A DNA stretch of 64,000 nucleotides. It comes from Diorhabda sublineata (Eukaryota; Arthropoda; Insecta; Coleoptera; Chrysomelidae). Shown one piece after another: positions 12,601-24,556 of the stretch. Both the position numbers and the translations under genes were made by a program. Under the pieces are notes generated by a model that saw nothing but the letters and a program-made list of their open reading frames with translations, was not told where the DNA came from and did no database searches. The stretch spans positions 19,282,001 to 19,346,000 of the forward strand of contig NC_079482.1 in the NCBI RefSeq assembly GCF_026230105.1. Direction: 5' to 3'. Each line of letters begins with the position of its first letter. Position 1 is the stretch's first letter.

Positions 12601-13075
12601 TGATTGAAAAGTTACTCTTGCGTTAAACCGTTCTCGTAGTTATACATCAGCTATAAGTATTTTTATAAAAGAAAGTTTACTTCTAAATGTTTAGTTAAAT
12701 TTATCTGTTTATCATAGATTCCCTATACTATTTCACTCTCATATTATAGTTGTTATTTACTTATATGATATAAGTACGTATACAATTTAAAAGAAAACCG
12801 GATGGAAGATTTCTGATTCCCGATAGTAACCGTTTCTTCTTCCTAGCTTTCTGGAGAAAATTCTAGTGGATTCTTAAAAACTAGATAAGTTTTGCGAAAA
12901 TTCATACAATTACTGAAGTCTATAATTCTTAAGAGGCTTCTCAACAGTCCACCAATTTTCAAATTCGAGTTATTTCTCAGAACTTTTGTTTGGATTTTCC
13001 AGGAAAATTTCTTTAAAACTAAATCGTTTTTCAAAAAGCATGTGTTAATTGAAAAAATGTAAACAGTAATAAATT
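12601..13075. other. AT-rich stretch, nothing recognised
   Basis: No coding or repeat signal. If the host gene's minus-strand exon at 13.1 kb is terminal, its 3' UTR would lie here, but I see no clear AATAAA signal on the minus strand close to the stop at 13076-13078. Confidence 0.35.
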
Positions 13076-13079
13076 TTAT

Positions 13080-13644
13080 GAATATCCAACCTGTAATCTA
13101 CCAGCTCTCCGTCCTTTTTGCGATGAACAATCCATTAATAAATTTTCTGTGGATCTCCTATTGCTGATATAAACACTATTCTTCATTACGTGTTTCCCAT
13201 TGATATTGATCTTTCCGTCATTAGTCCACGTTCCTTCCCTTATTTCGACCACTTCAGTTCTAACATCTTCCATCGATTTAGATCTACAATGACATGGCGA
13301 CACAGACTTTTTCCGTCTTCTAGAATCAATCATCATCATAGGAGGTGGAGGCATTACGTTTCTATAATAAGGTGCTAGGAGATATTGATCTTTATTATTC
13401 GGAGGTGGACACATTAAAGGTGACCAGTAAGTAGTTTCATGCCATCTTGGGGGATCCTTTACGGATAAAAAAGATGCTCGTTTATGATGAATAAACGAAT
13501 CTTTGCCTAATTTGGTGTAATCTTTGAAATATGAAGGATTCGTCGGTTTGCGCATAAGCATTTCTGTGCTCTGCCATTGTGGTGAGTGATGAATTTGGGG
13601 CGGTTTTTGTTTGAGAAGAAGATCACCCATATTAAAGATGTCCA
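13080..13644 (-). CDS. RRxS-rich host gene, downstream exon
   Basis: A long minus-strand frame with clearly protein-like composition in an otherwise AT-driven region. It encodes a Met/Pro-rich stretch (RNVMPPPPMMMIDSRRRKKS), a Cys/Ser patch (SVSPCHCRSKSMEDVRTEVV) and several basic-Ser sites (HKRASF, RRRKKS, NRRSTEN). Two acceptors are possible: CATCAAAG| at 13645, and GGCAG| at 13580, which would be phase 0 and match the end of exon 2. At the 3' end either a donor is used (TTACAG|GTTGGA or GCTG|GTAGAT) or translation runs to the stop at 13076-13078, making this the last exon. Strand, style and order match the exons at 31.8 and 37.7 kb, so I treat it as the same gene. The family is not recognised. 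Confidence 0.7.
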
Positions 13645-14159
13645 CTTTGATGTTAATAAACCGATTATTTACTCATTTCTAGAGAATATCTGAAGTTATA
13701 GGACCCTTGCAGGAATACTGCTACAAATCTATCAAATTGTGACTCAGTTAGATTGCAAACACACATGTGAAATCTAAAAGTTATTTACCGATTTTAACCA
13801 AGAGAATTTTTTTGTTGTTTATCCAATTTCCAGGATACTTTTTTGTAGTCGAAAATTGAGAATTATTATTAGCGATACAACGTAGAATACTTCCAAAAGC
13901 TGTCAAAAATAATGGTAATAATAAAGTTGTGGCATGTGAAAGTTCGTCAACTTCCGAGAACACTCTGTATGTAAGTTTTATTTTTCAATTATTGTTATAA
14001 GAAATTAAACGGCAAATAAATATCTTGTGCGAGGGAGAACTTATTTTAAAATTAACGCCCTATAGAAATGAATTGTTGTTTGTGTTTGACTACACCAAGT
14101 TAAATAAATTAAAGTCACCTTTTACATTGTTAAAAAATTTAAATTTATTGATTATTATG
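13645..14159. other. intron of the RRxS-rich gene, proximal part
   Basis: Nothing recognised apart from the candidate acceptor. The 60-codon minus-strand frame at 13781-13963 has a hydrophobic patch, no splice context and no family resemblance. Confidence 0.4.
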
Positions 14160-14545
14160 TCAGAAATCGAATGAACAACCACATACGACAACTGAAGAAG
14201 GAAAACTGGGAAACATTCTCAGCAGAAATGGAGACTCGGTGGTCAAAAGAAGATATTGAACATTCTACGTAATAAAAAACAAAACAAATTACGGAGGAAG
14301 TACAGGTAAAAGATATTATGGGTTAGGTACGTTGAAAACATTATTGATGATGACAATACACCGATAGAGATATTGAATGATAATAACTGGGAACCGGAAA
14401 TAACACAAGAGGAAATTGAATCAATAATAACAAAATTGAACAATAAGTTATTCAAGTATTGAAGAGAGAAACTTAAGAAGGAATTCGTCACCATATTCGA
14501 GAAAAGAGGATCCCGATTATTGTAGAAACGAATGTTCACTTCATA
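14160..14545 (+). pseudogene. LINE fragment, region before the reverse transcriptase
   Basis: Plus-strand peptides across frames: NNHIRQLKKENWETFSAEM (from about 14172), WVRYVENIIDDDNTPIEIL (about 14325) and EITQEEIESIITKLNNK (14396-14446), then a frameshifted KEFVTIFEKRG. The order and the motif 'W..Y..N.. ..I...E.. I..LKN.K' are those of the linker entering the RT domain of RTE/Jockey-type LINEs. Stops and shifts make it inactive. It may come from the same family as the C-terminal piece at 11.2-11.9 kb. Confidence 0.75.
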
Positions 14546-15039
14546 GCGATGAGACATTTCTCAAAATGGTTTAAAATAATCGTGTTTCATAATTTAAACA
14601 TTTTCCACACGACTTTCGGAAAGTCTAATATTTAGATATTTTTTGTTATAGTTAAATTGTTTATTCAATTTTATTATTAGTTAATCCTATCCGTGAAAGT
14701 GAAATATAATTCGGTTATTTTATAAAATATTTCCGTTAAGTATATTTTTTCACCACGGGTAGATTATTCTAAAAATTATATAATATAAACATAAATCCCA
14801 TGGCTTACATTGATATAGGGTATTTTTTTTTTGTGAAGGTTATTAAAATATATCATTTATTGACATTTTCGGTTAACAAAATTGCTAATAACAATTCACT
14901 CTTTGCTAACAAAAACGAGTATCGTGAGCCCTGAAAATTGTAATAAAAAGTTAAAATTTTGACCAGGAAAAAATTGATTAAAATCGGGGAATATCTTCAG
15001 ATTTCACAGAGTCACACTATATATTTAATTTGCTTATAT
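14546..15039. other. AT-rich intronic sequence, nothing recognised
   Basis: No coding patch, element end or repeat seen. Confidence 0.4.
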
Positions 15040-15420
15040 TTCTAAATGTTCTTGATTTTAGATTTCTCAAAATTAGATTGACTTTTCTTTAAGTCTTTAT
15101 TAAAATATGATATTGATACTGACAATTTATTTATTTATATTGATCAATATTATCTATAAATAAGAATAAAATCAAACTAGAACTTTGTCCTAAAAAATTT
15201 GATGTTATTCTTATTTTGTTATTCCTGATGGAGGCGATTTATTGATCAATATAAATACGCAAATTGTCAATATCATAATTTAATAAAGACTTTTTTTATC
15301 AATTTTTTAAAAATTATCGAAAAAAAACTCATTTTAAAAGAGAAAAGACCTAAAATCAAGAAGATTTAGAAACATAAACATATCGAAAGGTCTAAGAAAT
15401 AAGAAATTAAAGAAATTTAT
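15040..15420. mobile_element. palindromic MITE, copy 1
   Basis: Two inverted arms meet near 15190. TGTTCTTGATTTTAGATTTCTC, TTTATTAAAATATGATATTG and TATATTGATCAAT on the left are mirrored by ATTGATCAATATA, CAATATCATAATTTAATAAA and AAAATCAAGAAGATTTAGAA on the right. Related sequence flanks the mariner at 25.1 kb (there interrupted) and a short piece lies near 19740. No coding capacity. Confidence 0.75.
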
Positions 15421-16379
15421 TCAATATACACAGATCCTGAATGTAGAATAGAAACTCTAAACTAATATTCCAGAAAGAATATCAATGGAATTGTTACATA
15501 GTAAATGTCTCCATAGAATTATCTTTTTAAAAATATTTTTATGAACCCTTAAATTTTTCGTATAGAGTGAGGAAGATCAATTCTGAATAAATAGTATTGG
15601 TATAAATGCACAAATGTCTTGATTAAGACGCTGACATTATGGTAATGAATCGATGTATGTATTTCCCTACAAGGGTTACCTATTACTTCATTTCACACTT
15701 GACTAAGTACTACACTAATTTGGCAAAAGCAAAATTCACACCGCTAGCTAACAATAAAATTCACTTACAACTACATTTAAAAAATAAAAACGCGAACACG
15801 AAATTGTAAGTTCATCAATCCGAAACGAAGTGCGTTCAACGTTTGTTAGCGAAGCAGTCATCACCAGTGGTTTGTTGTCTTTAACCTAGTTTTTACAACG
15901 CTTACCATCCCACCATGCGTTGGGAAAAGAAATTTTCTATGATCGTGATGGTTTTTAACTAATAGTTGTAAAAAAAACGTAAACAACAGAATATTATAAG
16001 TAATTTCATTTATTATTTACGAGGTGATATCGCTAGAGGGTGGTTCATATTGTAGAATTTTGTTTTTACTTTTTAAAAATAAAGTATTTATATCTAAGTA
16101 TGAAACAACTTATACCTATGAGAGATAAAATAGGAATGATCTTTAATTCAAAGTAGAATTAAAACATATGAAAATGAAGATAAAATAATGTTTCTTAAAC
16201 AATGGTTTGCAAAAAAATTTGATCAAATATAACTGCCGTTTTCTTCCATCATTTTCGAGAGAGCCCCGCACTATTTTCACCATTTTTTGATAATAATAAA
16301 CTTATGGACATTGATTTAATTTGATTGGGTAAAAAGAACTATTTTAGCTGGAAACAATTGTAAATAATAAAGATATGTA
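15421..16379. other. AT-rich intronic sequence, nothing recognised
   Basis: No coding patch or repeat end identified. Confidence 0.4.
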
Positions 16380-16725
16380 TAATTATTTAATGCTTGCTTT
16401 TCTTTTATACCCTGAGGTACAGCTGTCTCGTCTCAAAAACTAGCAGTACTCAGCCAAAATTCTTGCATTCCACTTCACTCCATCTTAGCGATGTCTTGAT
16501 AGTACTGTTCTCCGTGTTAATTGGAGAGTGCTTTTAAATTTTCAGGGAATAGTCCAGGTGGGATTGAAGGAAATATACTTTGAGTAACATGTTACATCCC
16601 ATTGCCTTGTACGCTAACAGGAACTCCTCGACGTGAGCGACATAATCATCATTTTTGTGGTTACAATGAGTTCGTGAAAAGTTAGAAATGATTCCTATAC
16701 CCCACAGAGATCGATCGGACATTTT
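16380..16725 (-). pseudogene. fragment of a multicopy insect orphan protein
   Basis: The minus strand, from about 16722, encodes MSDRSLWGIGIISNFSRTH then VEEFLLAYKAMGCNMLLKVY and FLQSHLDYSLKI. After a frameshift come HGEQYYQDIAKME and, near 16390, YKRKAS. The pattern 'LGCNMSLKIHFLHSHLDFFP ... DEHGERFHQDI ... YKRKAS' recurs in many unannotated, repeat-associated insect proteins. The family has no function I can name. Here only the C-terminal third is left, with a shift and stops. Confidence 0.75.
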
Positions 16726-17334
16726 GACGTCGTAGATATGAAGATAGAGTTGATAAATTCAGACAAAACCTCGTATAACCATCTTTTATTTTCATGACAG
16801 TAATAAAAATGATTAATACCTTGGACTTTGAGCCGACAATTCATTTCATATTACAATCATAAATCCTACAGTGTTAATTTAATTCCAAATATTTAAAAAG
16901 CGAAATTTAAAAAGAAATCCGTGTTTCGTCAAGTCTGTTAGCTAATAACTTAAACTAGCGCTAACGATGTAATTAATTATAAATTTCTCTCATACATTTG
17001 TTTTCGGAAACAAATCTCAAGATGTTGCCAGTTACAATTTTCTCAACAAAAAGACAATTATCAACTTTTTTTTCTTCATTAATTTAGATAATAATAGAAA
17101 GTGATTCATAAATGTGTCGTCAGTCAGCCGTATAACGTAGCAGGTGAAGTTAATCAATCGAGAATCATAGTAGATCGGATCCATTACTCATTTAATGTAA
17201 ATATTTTTTTAATTTCTAGTAGATCCACATTAAAATGTCGATTCCGGAAAAATATCAAATGAAAAATTAAATTTATGTATATATGTATTATACAACAAAA
17301 CGTATGTATCTACTTCCCTAGAATATCATATTCA
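16726..17334. other. AT-rich intronic sequence, nothing recognised
   Basis: No coding patch or repeat end seen up to the 8-bp target-site duplication of the hAT element. Confidence 0.4.
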
Positions 17335-17342
17335 CAGTAGAG

Positions 17343-19315
17343 CAGAAGTGTCAAACTCAATTTTGCAAGAGGGCCATTTATTAAATTTTGAATTCCCTAG
17401 GTGGGCCACATTGAAAATAAAAAATAAATTATTATAACATTTTATTAAATTATATAAGGTTATAAAAGATAGTACGTACTTAGATAGTACGTTGAGCTCG
17501 AAGATCCAGATACCTGACTTCTCTTGTTTTTGACAACCCCAAACTCTTGAAATATTTTGGATAAAATGTAAGAGCGTTAATCTTATTAAATTTTTCTTTC
17601 AAAATAATCACAAAAACTGGTGCCTGTGAAGCTTTAAAATTGAATGGATTGTTGAAAATTGGGAATTCCATTTCATTCATTTTGTGAAAGTCTTGAAAAC
17701 GATTGTTGAATTAGCAGAAGTTGAGAAAATATTGATCTAATTTGTTTTTGGTTCACTGTGCCAAATGATTTTAAATGAGGGAAATGATTTTTCACTCGGT
17801 TTTTCCACAGCCTCAACTTTGTTTCAAAGGCTTGAATATATGAATACATTTGCGTGGCAATCAGATTTTTACCCTGTAACTTTTTATTCAGATCAGTCAA
17901 GGGTTTATTCATATCTACCAAAAAGGCACAATCAATCCACTAGTCATTGTCATAATCAATCGGTTTGCCTTTTTCTAACATGAAATAGAGTCACGTAATG
18001 CAAAAAATCTTTCTAAAACTACTCCTCGACTGAGCTAACGAACTTCGGTGAAATAAGGGACATCAGAAAATTTTTCGTCTAAATCTTGTAAAAATTGCCT
18101 GAACTGTCTGCTCCTTATAAAATTTACAATTTTAATTATAAGTAGCATGATATGGTCCATTTTTAAATGTTTGAATGCGAATGATTCCTGATGATTTATA
18201 TCGTGAAATCCCATAAAATTCCCTGATGTTTTCTGTTTTAATTTAATTGCAACGCCCGAATATTTGCCAGCCATGGCAGAAGCGCCATCTGTAGTTGTAC
18301 TGCTAAGTAAATTCCAGTCGAGTTCATATTCTGCTATCAAATTGCAGAATAAATATCATTTGCTGTTGTAGTACCTGTCAATGGAATGCACTTTAATAGT
18401 TCTTCAGTTACTTCAAAGTTACTGTTAATGCGTCTTATAAAAACAGCAGTTGATCTGGATCAACAATATCAATGGTCTCGTCAACAGCCAGTGAAAAATT
18501 TGTAAATTCCTTAATTTTCTCCTTCAAACCAAATTTTGAGATAAATCATTTAATCTTGAAGTAACTGTGTTTCTTGAGAGCGAAATATTTTGAATTATTG
18601 ACTTTTGAGATTGAAATGAAACATCGGCAACTTTCAACATACCATCAGTGAAAGATTTTGATCTTTTCGCGATTTCTAATGCAATAATAAAATTTGATTT
18701 CGGGGCATCTTCGCTCTCTGTATTAGCTTTAGTAAATATCGATTGTTGACCTTGAAGTTTAGATTTTTAAGATGACAATGTGTCGATTCTTATTTTTTCA
18801 GTGTAACAATCGAATTTTGACTTCGTTCATAGGGTCTCTTCAAATTAATCTCATTACAAACAGCAACTGTTCGATTAAAAATTAAACACGGTGGTTTACC
18901 TTTCCAATCTATGTAAAAATATGCAATTTCCCATTTAGACTGAAAAACTCTGCACTCACTATCAACTTTACGTTTTTGTGACATTATGCCAAAATCGTAA
19001 CAATTATGGAACTGGACACAACAATTATGGATATCGCACACGCACGACAAAAACAAATGCACAATACCTTCACAATCACTACTTCACAGTACAAATCCAA
19101 CCGTATCGCATCGATTACTCGATTCAATTGACGCACTCGTTTTATATGGTTGAGGAAGGTTCTAGTCTAGACTCGAATCGTGTAGAAGATTCTTCTTTCT
19201 CGAATGAAGTCTAAAAAACTCAATTCTAATTTCTGTGACACATTGCGATCACGGGCATTACTGATACGGCCCAGGGGCCGGAAGCGGCCCGCGGGCCGTA
19301 TTTTTGACATGACTG
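17343..19315 (-). mobile_element. hAT element with both ends, GTF2IRD2/ZBED-like
   Basis: Terminal inverted repeats CAGAAGTGTCAAA (left) and CAGTCATGTCAAA (right, reversed). They are flanked by an 8-bp target-site duplication with one mismatch, cagtagag (17335-17342) and caatagag (19316-19323), as expected for hAT. The right end carries a GC-rich stretch (GGCCCGCGGGCC). At 1973 bp with recognisable N-, mid- and C-terminal transposase blocks, the copy is close to full length but coding-dead. Confidence 0.9.
17480..18984 (-). pseudogene. hAT transposase (GTF2IRD2/ZBED-like), broken
   Basis: The start MSQKRKVDSECRVFQSKW is at 18982-18984. The BED zinc finger that follows is damaged: PPCLIFN lacks its second Cys and LKRPYERSQ lacks the His ligands. 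The RNase H-like core shows LDWNLLSSTTTDGASAMAGK with the conserved TDGA block, then INHQESFAFKHL and IKIVNFIRSRQFRQFLQDLD (18040-18330). The C-terminal dimerisation part appears in two other frames at 17673-17921 (LNKKLQGKN) and 17480-17680. The element's domestic relatives include GTF2IRD2 and ZBED proteins. At least three frame breaks. Confidence 0.9.
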
Positions 19316-19734
19316 CAATAGAGCGTTATATCGATGTAAATCAAATAAATCTCGATAAGGATTTAACATCTCGATAAAATTCCTAGCTCACATCGGACGC
19401 AAAATTCCGATGAATCAAACCACTATAACGCTACATCGATTTAAGAAAAACCGATTTAAGATACCGCCATCGACACCTGCTCGAACTGAGCAGCCTGCGC
19501 AGATTTTAAATTTAAAATAAATTACCTTACAAAATCTGTGTCACCATCAACTTTAGAGTAAGTGGGTTTGGGGATATAGGAACCAGATACTATTGGCGTT
19601 TTGGATTTTATTTATAACTATATTGACATATAAGATGGATAATAAATTTATATAAGAAATCTCTTCATTACCCAGTCCTAAACCGTTATACTATAGACCC
19701 GTCCTCAACAGAAAGAAAACTTTCTCACAATATT

Positions 19735-20040
19735 TAAAAAACATATCGAATGGTCTAAGAAATTAATGAAAAAATTACTTTAGTCTCTATCTTCATATGT
19801 CTGATATCACTTTCCACTGAACCAGTTTTTGAAGTTAGTTTGGCAGCAGAAACTAATCGAGGGGAGCCAGATCGGGTGATTATAATGTATAAGGCAATAA
19901 ATCGTAACAAAGATCGGTTCATTTTTTTGTAACAAAACCCTTTCTTCAACAAATATGGACATCCAAATAAATCAATAATGGCAATTATTGTTTTTTCCCT
20001 ATCTAAATAATCAATAGAAATCACACCAAGTAAAAAATGT
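19735..20040 (-). pseudogene. mariner transposase C-terminal fragment
   Basis: The minus strand reads MISIDYLDREKTI from 20024, the strand just before the second catalytic Asp. A second frame then gives YNHPIWLPSISFCCQTNF and NWFSGK.YQTYED, a decayed version of the mariner 'SPDLAPSDFFLFPNLK-W..GK' region. The catalytic Asp itself is not preserved. No inverted ends were seen. A short piece of the palindromic MITE family adjoins at 19735-19765. Confidence 0.7.
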
Positions 20041-21128
20041 TTTGAGTATCAAATTAATCGATCTCTCAGATTTATGTAAAATTTTGACCAAAGTGAAGGT
20101 GTTGGTTTTGAGAGTGACTTCAACCGCCCTATTATAAAAACAATTTCAGAACTTTTCGAAGACATTTTGGTTATAACTTTAATATTTTATCGTTTTCACA
20201 GTGTTAAGCCGGTAATAGTAAATTAGTAGTAGCTGGTGTAACACTCTTTGAATGTAGATTGAATACTTAACGTACCTGAAACATCTGACAATGGTAGAAT
20301 TAGAAACAGTGAGTTACTTTAAAGACATACACGGAAGTGAAGTGAAATCCGGAAAAAAATTGAGTCGAGAAAGATACAGTAGTTGAAATTACCCATTGGC
20401 AATATGATAAGTGTTAAAATCATGGAAAAGATTGAAAACTGTTTAAATATGGAGAACTACGACTTTTAATCATTATTAACTGTTCTGTTTTATCATCTGT
20501 TTAACCTATTATCGTATATCTAGTTTTATTCTCATTAATAGACCAAACTTTGGATTATAACTTTCGAGAAAAAACCACCTGTAGGCGCCAATTTATTTTT
20601 GATTGACTTTAACGTGCTTTTTCAGTTTCTGTTGCATTCTAAGTTTATCCAACATTTTCAGTATTCCCGTAATTAGAATAAAATTCCAACTATTCTTAAA
20701 ACATTTTTCGATATGTTTCATAATTACGTGATTTAAAGTTAGTTAAATCTGACCAAATTACTCTCGAGTCACTGGGTCAAGTTAATAAAATTGAAATAAT
20801 AGCAACTTTTCTCATACTTATATATTTTAACGATTGAACATTGAAGGAAAGTGTCTTTTGAAACAATGACAACATTTGATAACGCACTGTTTATAAAATG
20901 TAATGATATACCGTGATTTCTACACAAACGGGTTTCTTGTTAAACAAGTCATGTTTTTAATGTCGAACACTTCTACTGGAAAAATAATAACCACATTATT
21001 ATATTTTTTATCAAAACTAGAACACACAATTTAATGCCCTAAACTTTCAGCCCGATCGAATAAAATTGCATAGTTATAATGACAATCATGTTAATGAACT
21101 CTATTCGGAAAGGATTAATTAGAAGCTA
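20041..21128. other. AT-rich intronic sequence, nothing recognised
   Basis: No coding patch or repeat end seen. Confidence 0.4.
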
Positions 21129-21590
21129 GTGACGGATTTAGTGTGTATTCTAAGCACTATGGGTGACCCTAATAAAATGTTGAGGGTAACAGGGCAACGA
21201 AAAAGTAGACGAAAATTTGAAATTTTGAAAAATAAAACTCAACAACTTACACAAGAAAAAATAATGAGTAAACTATATGAGTCGAGAAAGAAACTTATAC
21301 TAGCAGAGTTGAAGGTCACTAGCAGTCGTACAAGGGCATCAGTGGGGAGTCCCATCTCGGTCGAGAAGATAGAACGTGATTCTATTCAATGCCCCGCCCA
21401 AAAATTGATGTCTTCACCCATGACGTTGAGGTTTATTGGATCGAGCCAGAGCTTATTACTCAGAAAGTTTAATTGGGCCCAATTACACCTACGCTCTATG
21501 ACACGGAGGATTAATATGTTTACAATGGGCTCATAGAATGTGAAAGAAAAGTAAAGGCACTTTTTATAAAGGGTGAATGAAGATAATGAT
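21129..21590 (+). pseudogene. unidentified decayed protein gene
   Basis: The plus strand has non-random composition over 450 bp. Frame 1 gives a basic, helical N-terminus: MGDPNKMLRVTGQRKSRRKF then LTQEKIMSKLYESRKK and SVEKIERDSIQCPAQ, from an ATG at about 21159. After a frameshift near 21405 the sense frame becomes IDVFTHDVEVYWIEPELITQ, V-stop-LGPITPTLYDTED-stop-YVYNGLIECERKVKALF, ending at TGA near 21588. Two in-frame TAA codons and one shift show decay. The conserved-looking second half suggests a real ancestral protein, either element-encoded or cellular. I do not recognise it. Confidence 0.5.
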
Positions 21591-22937
21591 GAAAAAAATA
21601 GAGAAATATCAACTGAAAATTAGAGTTCTGCAGAAAATACAAAAATATGTCGTAATGCAAAAGTGAAGGTTTACAGACTTTGGAGCAAACTAATAATAAG
21701 GTATAAGGATAGAAGACATAATAGTTCGAATACGGTCTTCAATCTCTTCCCTAAATGGAAATATATGACGGTGTAGACTGATAATCTGATTGAACCAAAA
21801 AGTTTGAACGCAGAATAACCATCGCACTGAAATAACAGTAGTCTACGATTCGTAAGGAGCATATCTTGTAGATTTAGATGATTTAGAAAGATCTATCAAA
21901 AATTAAAGATTCTATAGCCTCACAACATTAAAATATCTGAAAACCATCGACAATTATGTTGAATTGACCACAGAAAACAGAGATTGATCACAGGTCATCA
22001 ATTGCTGTATCTAGCAAACAGTTGCAATCAACTTCTTTATCGTTTTGCTGAGTTGATTTGAACTTTATAATAGACGATTTTACTTGCGTTTTATCAAAAT
22101 ATAGAATTGTTAGATGTTCATTTGACTTTGGATAATTCGCCTCAAGTTAGTACTTTGTCTGATAACTAGAGTTAGATGTTATAATATTGACTTTTTGACA
22201 TTGATAAAGTGGTTATCTATAATTTGAAAATTTTACAATGAAATTACCATTCGTTTAATAAAAGATATCAATTAAGTGCTTCTTTATTCCTAGTATATAG
22301 AATATAACAAACAAAAAAACATTTGAATTCAAAGGTCACGTAAATAATCTATAAAAATTTCCAAAAAAAAAACCAATCGTAGGAAAAAGAGGAAGAAATT
22401 AATAATTTTTTAGACTCCTACGATGTCTTATACTATCAAAATAAGTCAGGGCATACTCCTAATAAAATAGTCGATTACCTATTAAAATAATTCATCTCAG
22501 ATAATTTGTATGGCATGTCGTAGTGCAGCTAGAGTTTGTGAAGAATGCGGTAACCAAAATAATCCATAATGTCCAAAATATGATCCATAAATGGAAAATC
22601 GGGAGATCTAGAAGGTCAAGGGAACATATCGACTTACCAATATTCAATAAAGATTTCGGTACAAGCAGTTACGATAAAAATACAATGGAATGTGGTTGCA
22701 AATAATTAGTATTTCCATCCAAACATATATTTTGTGAATATTTTAGTTCTAAAGACATGACCAAACCACCAAGTCATTTTGAAAGTATGACAGGAATGTC
22801 TTTGACTATTATTTACAGAAATATACATCAAAAAGAACGTTGCGGCGCATTTCAGATAATATACAATTTTAAGAGGATGGAAATTCATAAAAGTTATATA
22901 AAGTTATGACACGAACAGTATATAATCTTAAAGTTAA
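21591..22937. other. AT-rich intronic sequence, nothing recognised
   Basis: Short AT-driven frames only. No element ends found. Confidence 0.4.
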
Positions 22938-23060
22938 CGGTTTACCTTCGGTTTCTGAAAACGAAAACTTTGTGATCGAAACGCACGACAGACCGTGTGA
23001 CTGTGAATGGTACATTGGTAAGTACAGGGTTCAATACAAATATCACCAACGGTTCCAGAA
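22938..23060 (+). repeat. hammerhead-like repeat unit, copy C (single unit)
   Basis: One unit without the inverted partner. It starts CGGTTTACCTTCGGTTTCTG and ends ATATCACCAACGGTTCC, the same boundaries as copy B. The hammerhead-like core is decayed: CTGAAAA, a weak hairpin, then GATCGAAACGCACGAC. The outer helix is still pairable (GGTTT with AGACC), with changes relative to copy B on both strands. Confidence 0.65.
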
Positions 23061-24385
23061 ATTCCTATTCAGAAGTAAATGATATTTTCAGTTTAGATTT
23101 TCTGAGTTCCACGTCATGTAGTGAATTATTAATTGTTATTATAAATAATAGACATTTAGAAGCCCATAGTAATGTCATGGAAAAAATATCGATAATATAT
23201 CTCATGTTAAAAAGCAAAAAGTTTCTCACTTGGAACTGACAAAAAAATTACTGAGAATGATAAAACGGCAGTTATTGATTTGAAACGAGCATGAAATGTG
23301 ATTTATGTTACGCTCAATGATAGATGAAATATCACGTTTTACTTAAAACGAAAGTAAAGTCAACATATGGTTTATTGAAATATTTGATTTCAATATAGTG
23401 AGCGAAAGTTCTTGACAATCAACTATTTAAATATTTATACTATTACTGGAAACTCTTATTTGAGTACCGAAGTAAGGAAAAAATAATGTAAAAATACACC
23501 AACTGGCATTTTTCTAACATAGAAGAGAAATTTGTTAATTTTTAAAATGATTTATTACGTATAATCATCGATTGGTGCACAATTTAATTATAACTTATGA
23601 TTCCCACAGAGTCGGAAATACAAAATTTTTTATGCAAATTTTCGAATAATAAACACTTCTTATTTACGTGGGTTATCTGAAAAGTATTCGACCTTACAAA
23701 GCAACAATTTTTTTCCAAAATGATCGCATACTCAGCTGGTGGTCTTTGTTGTGGAGGCTACCTGTTGTTGAATTTGTCCATTTTAATTAAAAATAAGGAG
23801 AAACAATTATAGTCAAGTTATATACTACTTCTTGTGATTGTCTCCAGAAGCTTCACCACTTGTTCACCGGATGAGACCATAAACTGGATGGCTACTGTTC
23901 ATCTGCTCTAAAACTCTCATTGACCTAACTAATTTTGTTATTAAAATATTCTGTAATTGTTGGGGACAGTGCCAGTTACCATTTAAAATTAGGGAAGGAA
24001 CCACCAAATATTTTCCTAAATTCTTAATAAATTCCATAGCTGTGAGTACAGCTTGGGGCACCCGAAATATTAAAAAAAATTTTTTACAAGGCCTCCAAAT
24101 ACCACCAAAATTTGAAAAAGAAATTTATACGATCATTAGAAGCCGAGAAAACAAAAGTCAAATTCCACTAGTTGCTGACAGAAAAGAACTTTGAATCACT
24201 TTGTTGGGTTTTTGAATCCAATCAGTTGCGTTGCTCCCCCTACCATGACGGCTAACCGTTGCAGCGCTATAGCTTCGACACGTGCGCCAAGAACAATTGC
24301 TCCAACAATCTATCGAATCATTCAAGGACTCAAAATGGCTAATAGTATATAGTTGGTCTCAACAATTAATGGTAGATGAAGTAGG
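23061..24385. other. AT-rich intronic sequence, possible element end at 23668
   Basis: A string near 23668, ACGTGGGTTATCTGAAAAGT, resembles a mariner-type terminus, but no partner end or transposase was found. Otherwise nothing is recognised. Confidence 0.3.
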
Positions 24386-24556
24386 ATGGATATTAAGTTC
24401 GCGAATAATAAATTGAGAAAAATATCCTCCGATGAAGAATTGATGGATTGTACCCCTCCAGAAATACGACAGGCTGCTGACCCAACGGCACACGGGTTGG
24501 TGCAACAATATTTTAGAGAGCCGGAAGGGAGTGCGGGAAATGAGGGCGGGAAGTAG
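24386..24556 (+). pseudogene. N-terminal fragment resembling a tyrosine-recombinase (Crypton-like) element
   Basis: A 56-codon plus-strand frame, ATG at 24386-24388 and TAG at 24554-24556, starts MDIKFANNKLRKISSDEEL followed by MDCTPPEIRQAA. This start resembles the N-terminus of insect proteins with a phage-integrase-like core that I associate with Crypton/YR elements. The match is from memory and limited to about 35 residues. Beyond it the sequence (HGLVQQYFREPEGSAGNEGGK) no longer fits and the recombinase domain is absent. Confidence 0.35.

Noticed and set aside
14243..14557. 104-codon minus-strand frame
   Set aside because: Antisense shadow of the plus-strand LINE fragment (WVRYVENIIDDDNTPIEIL, EITQEEIESIITKL).
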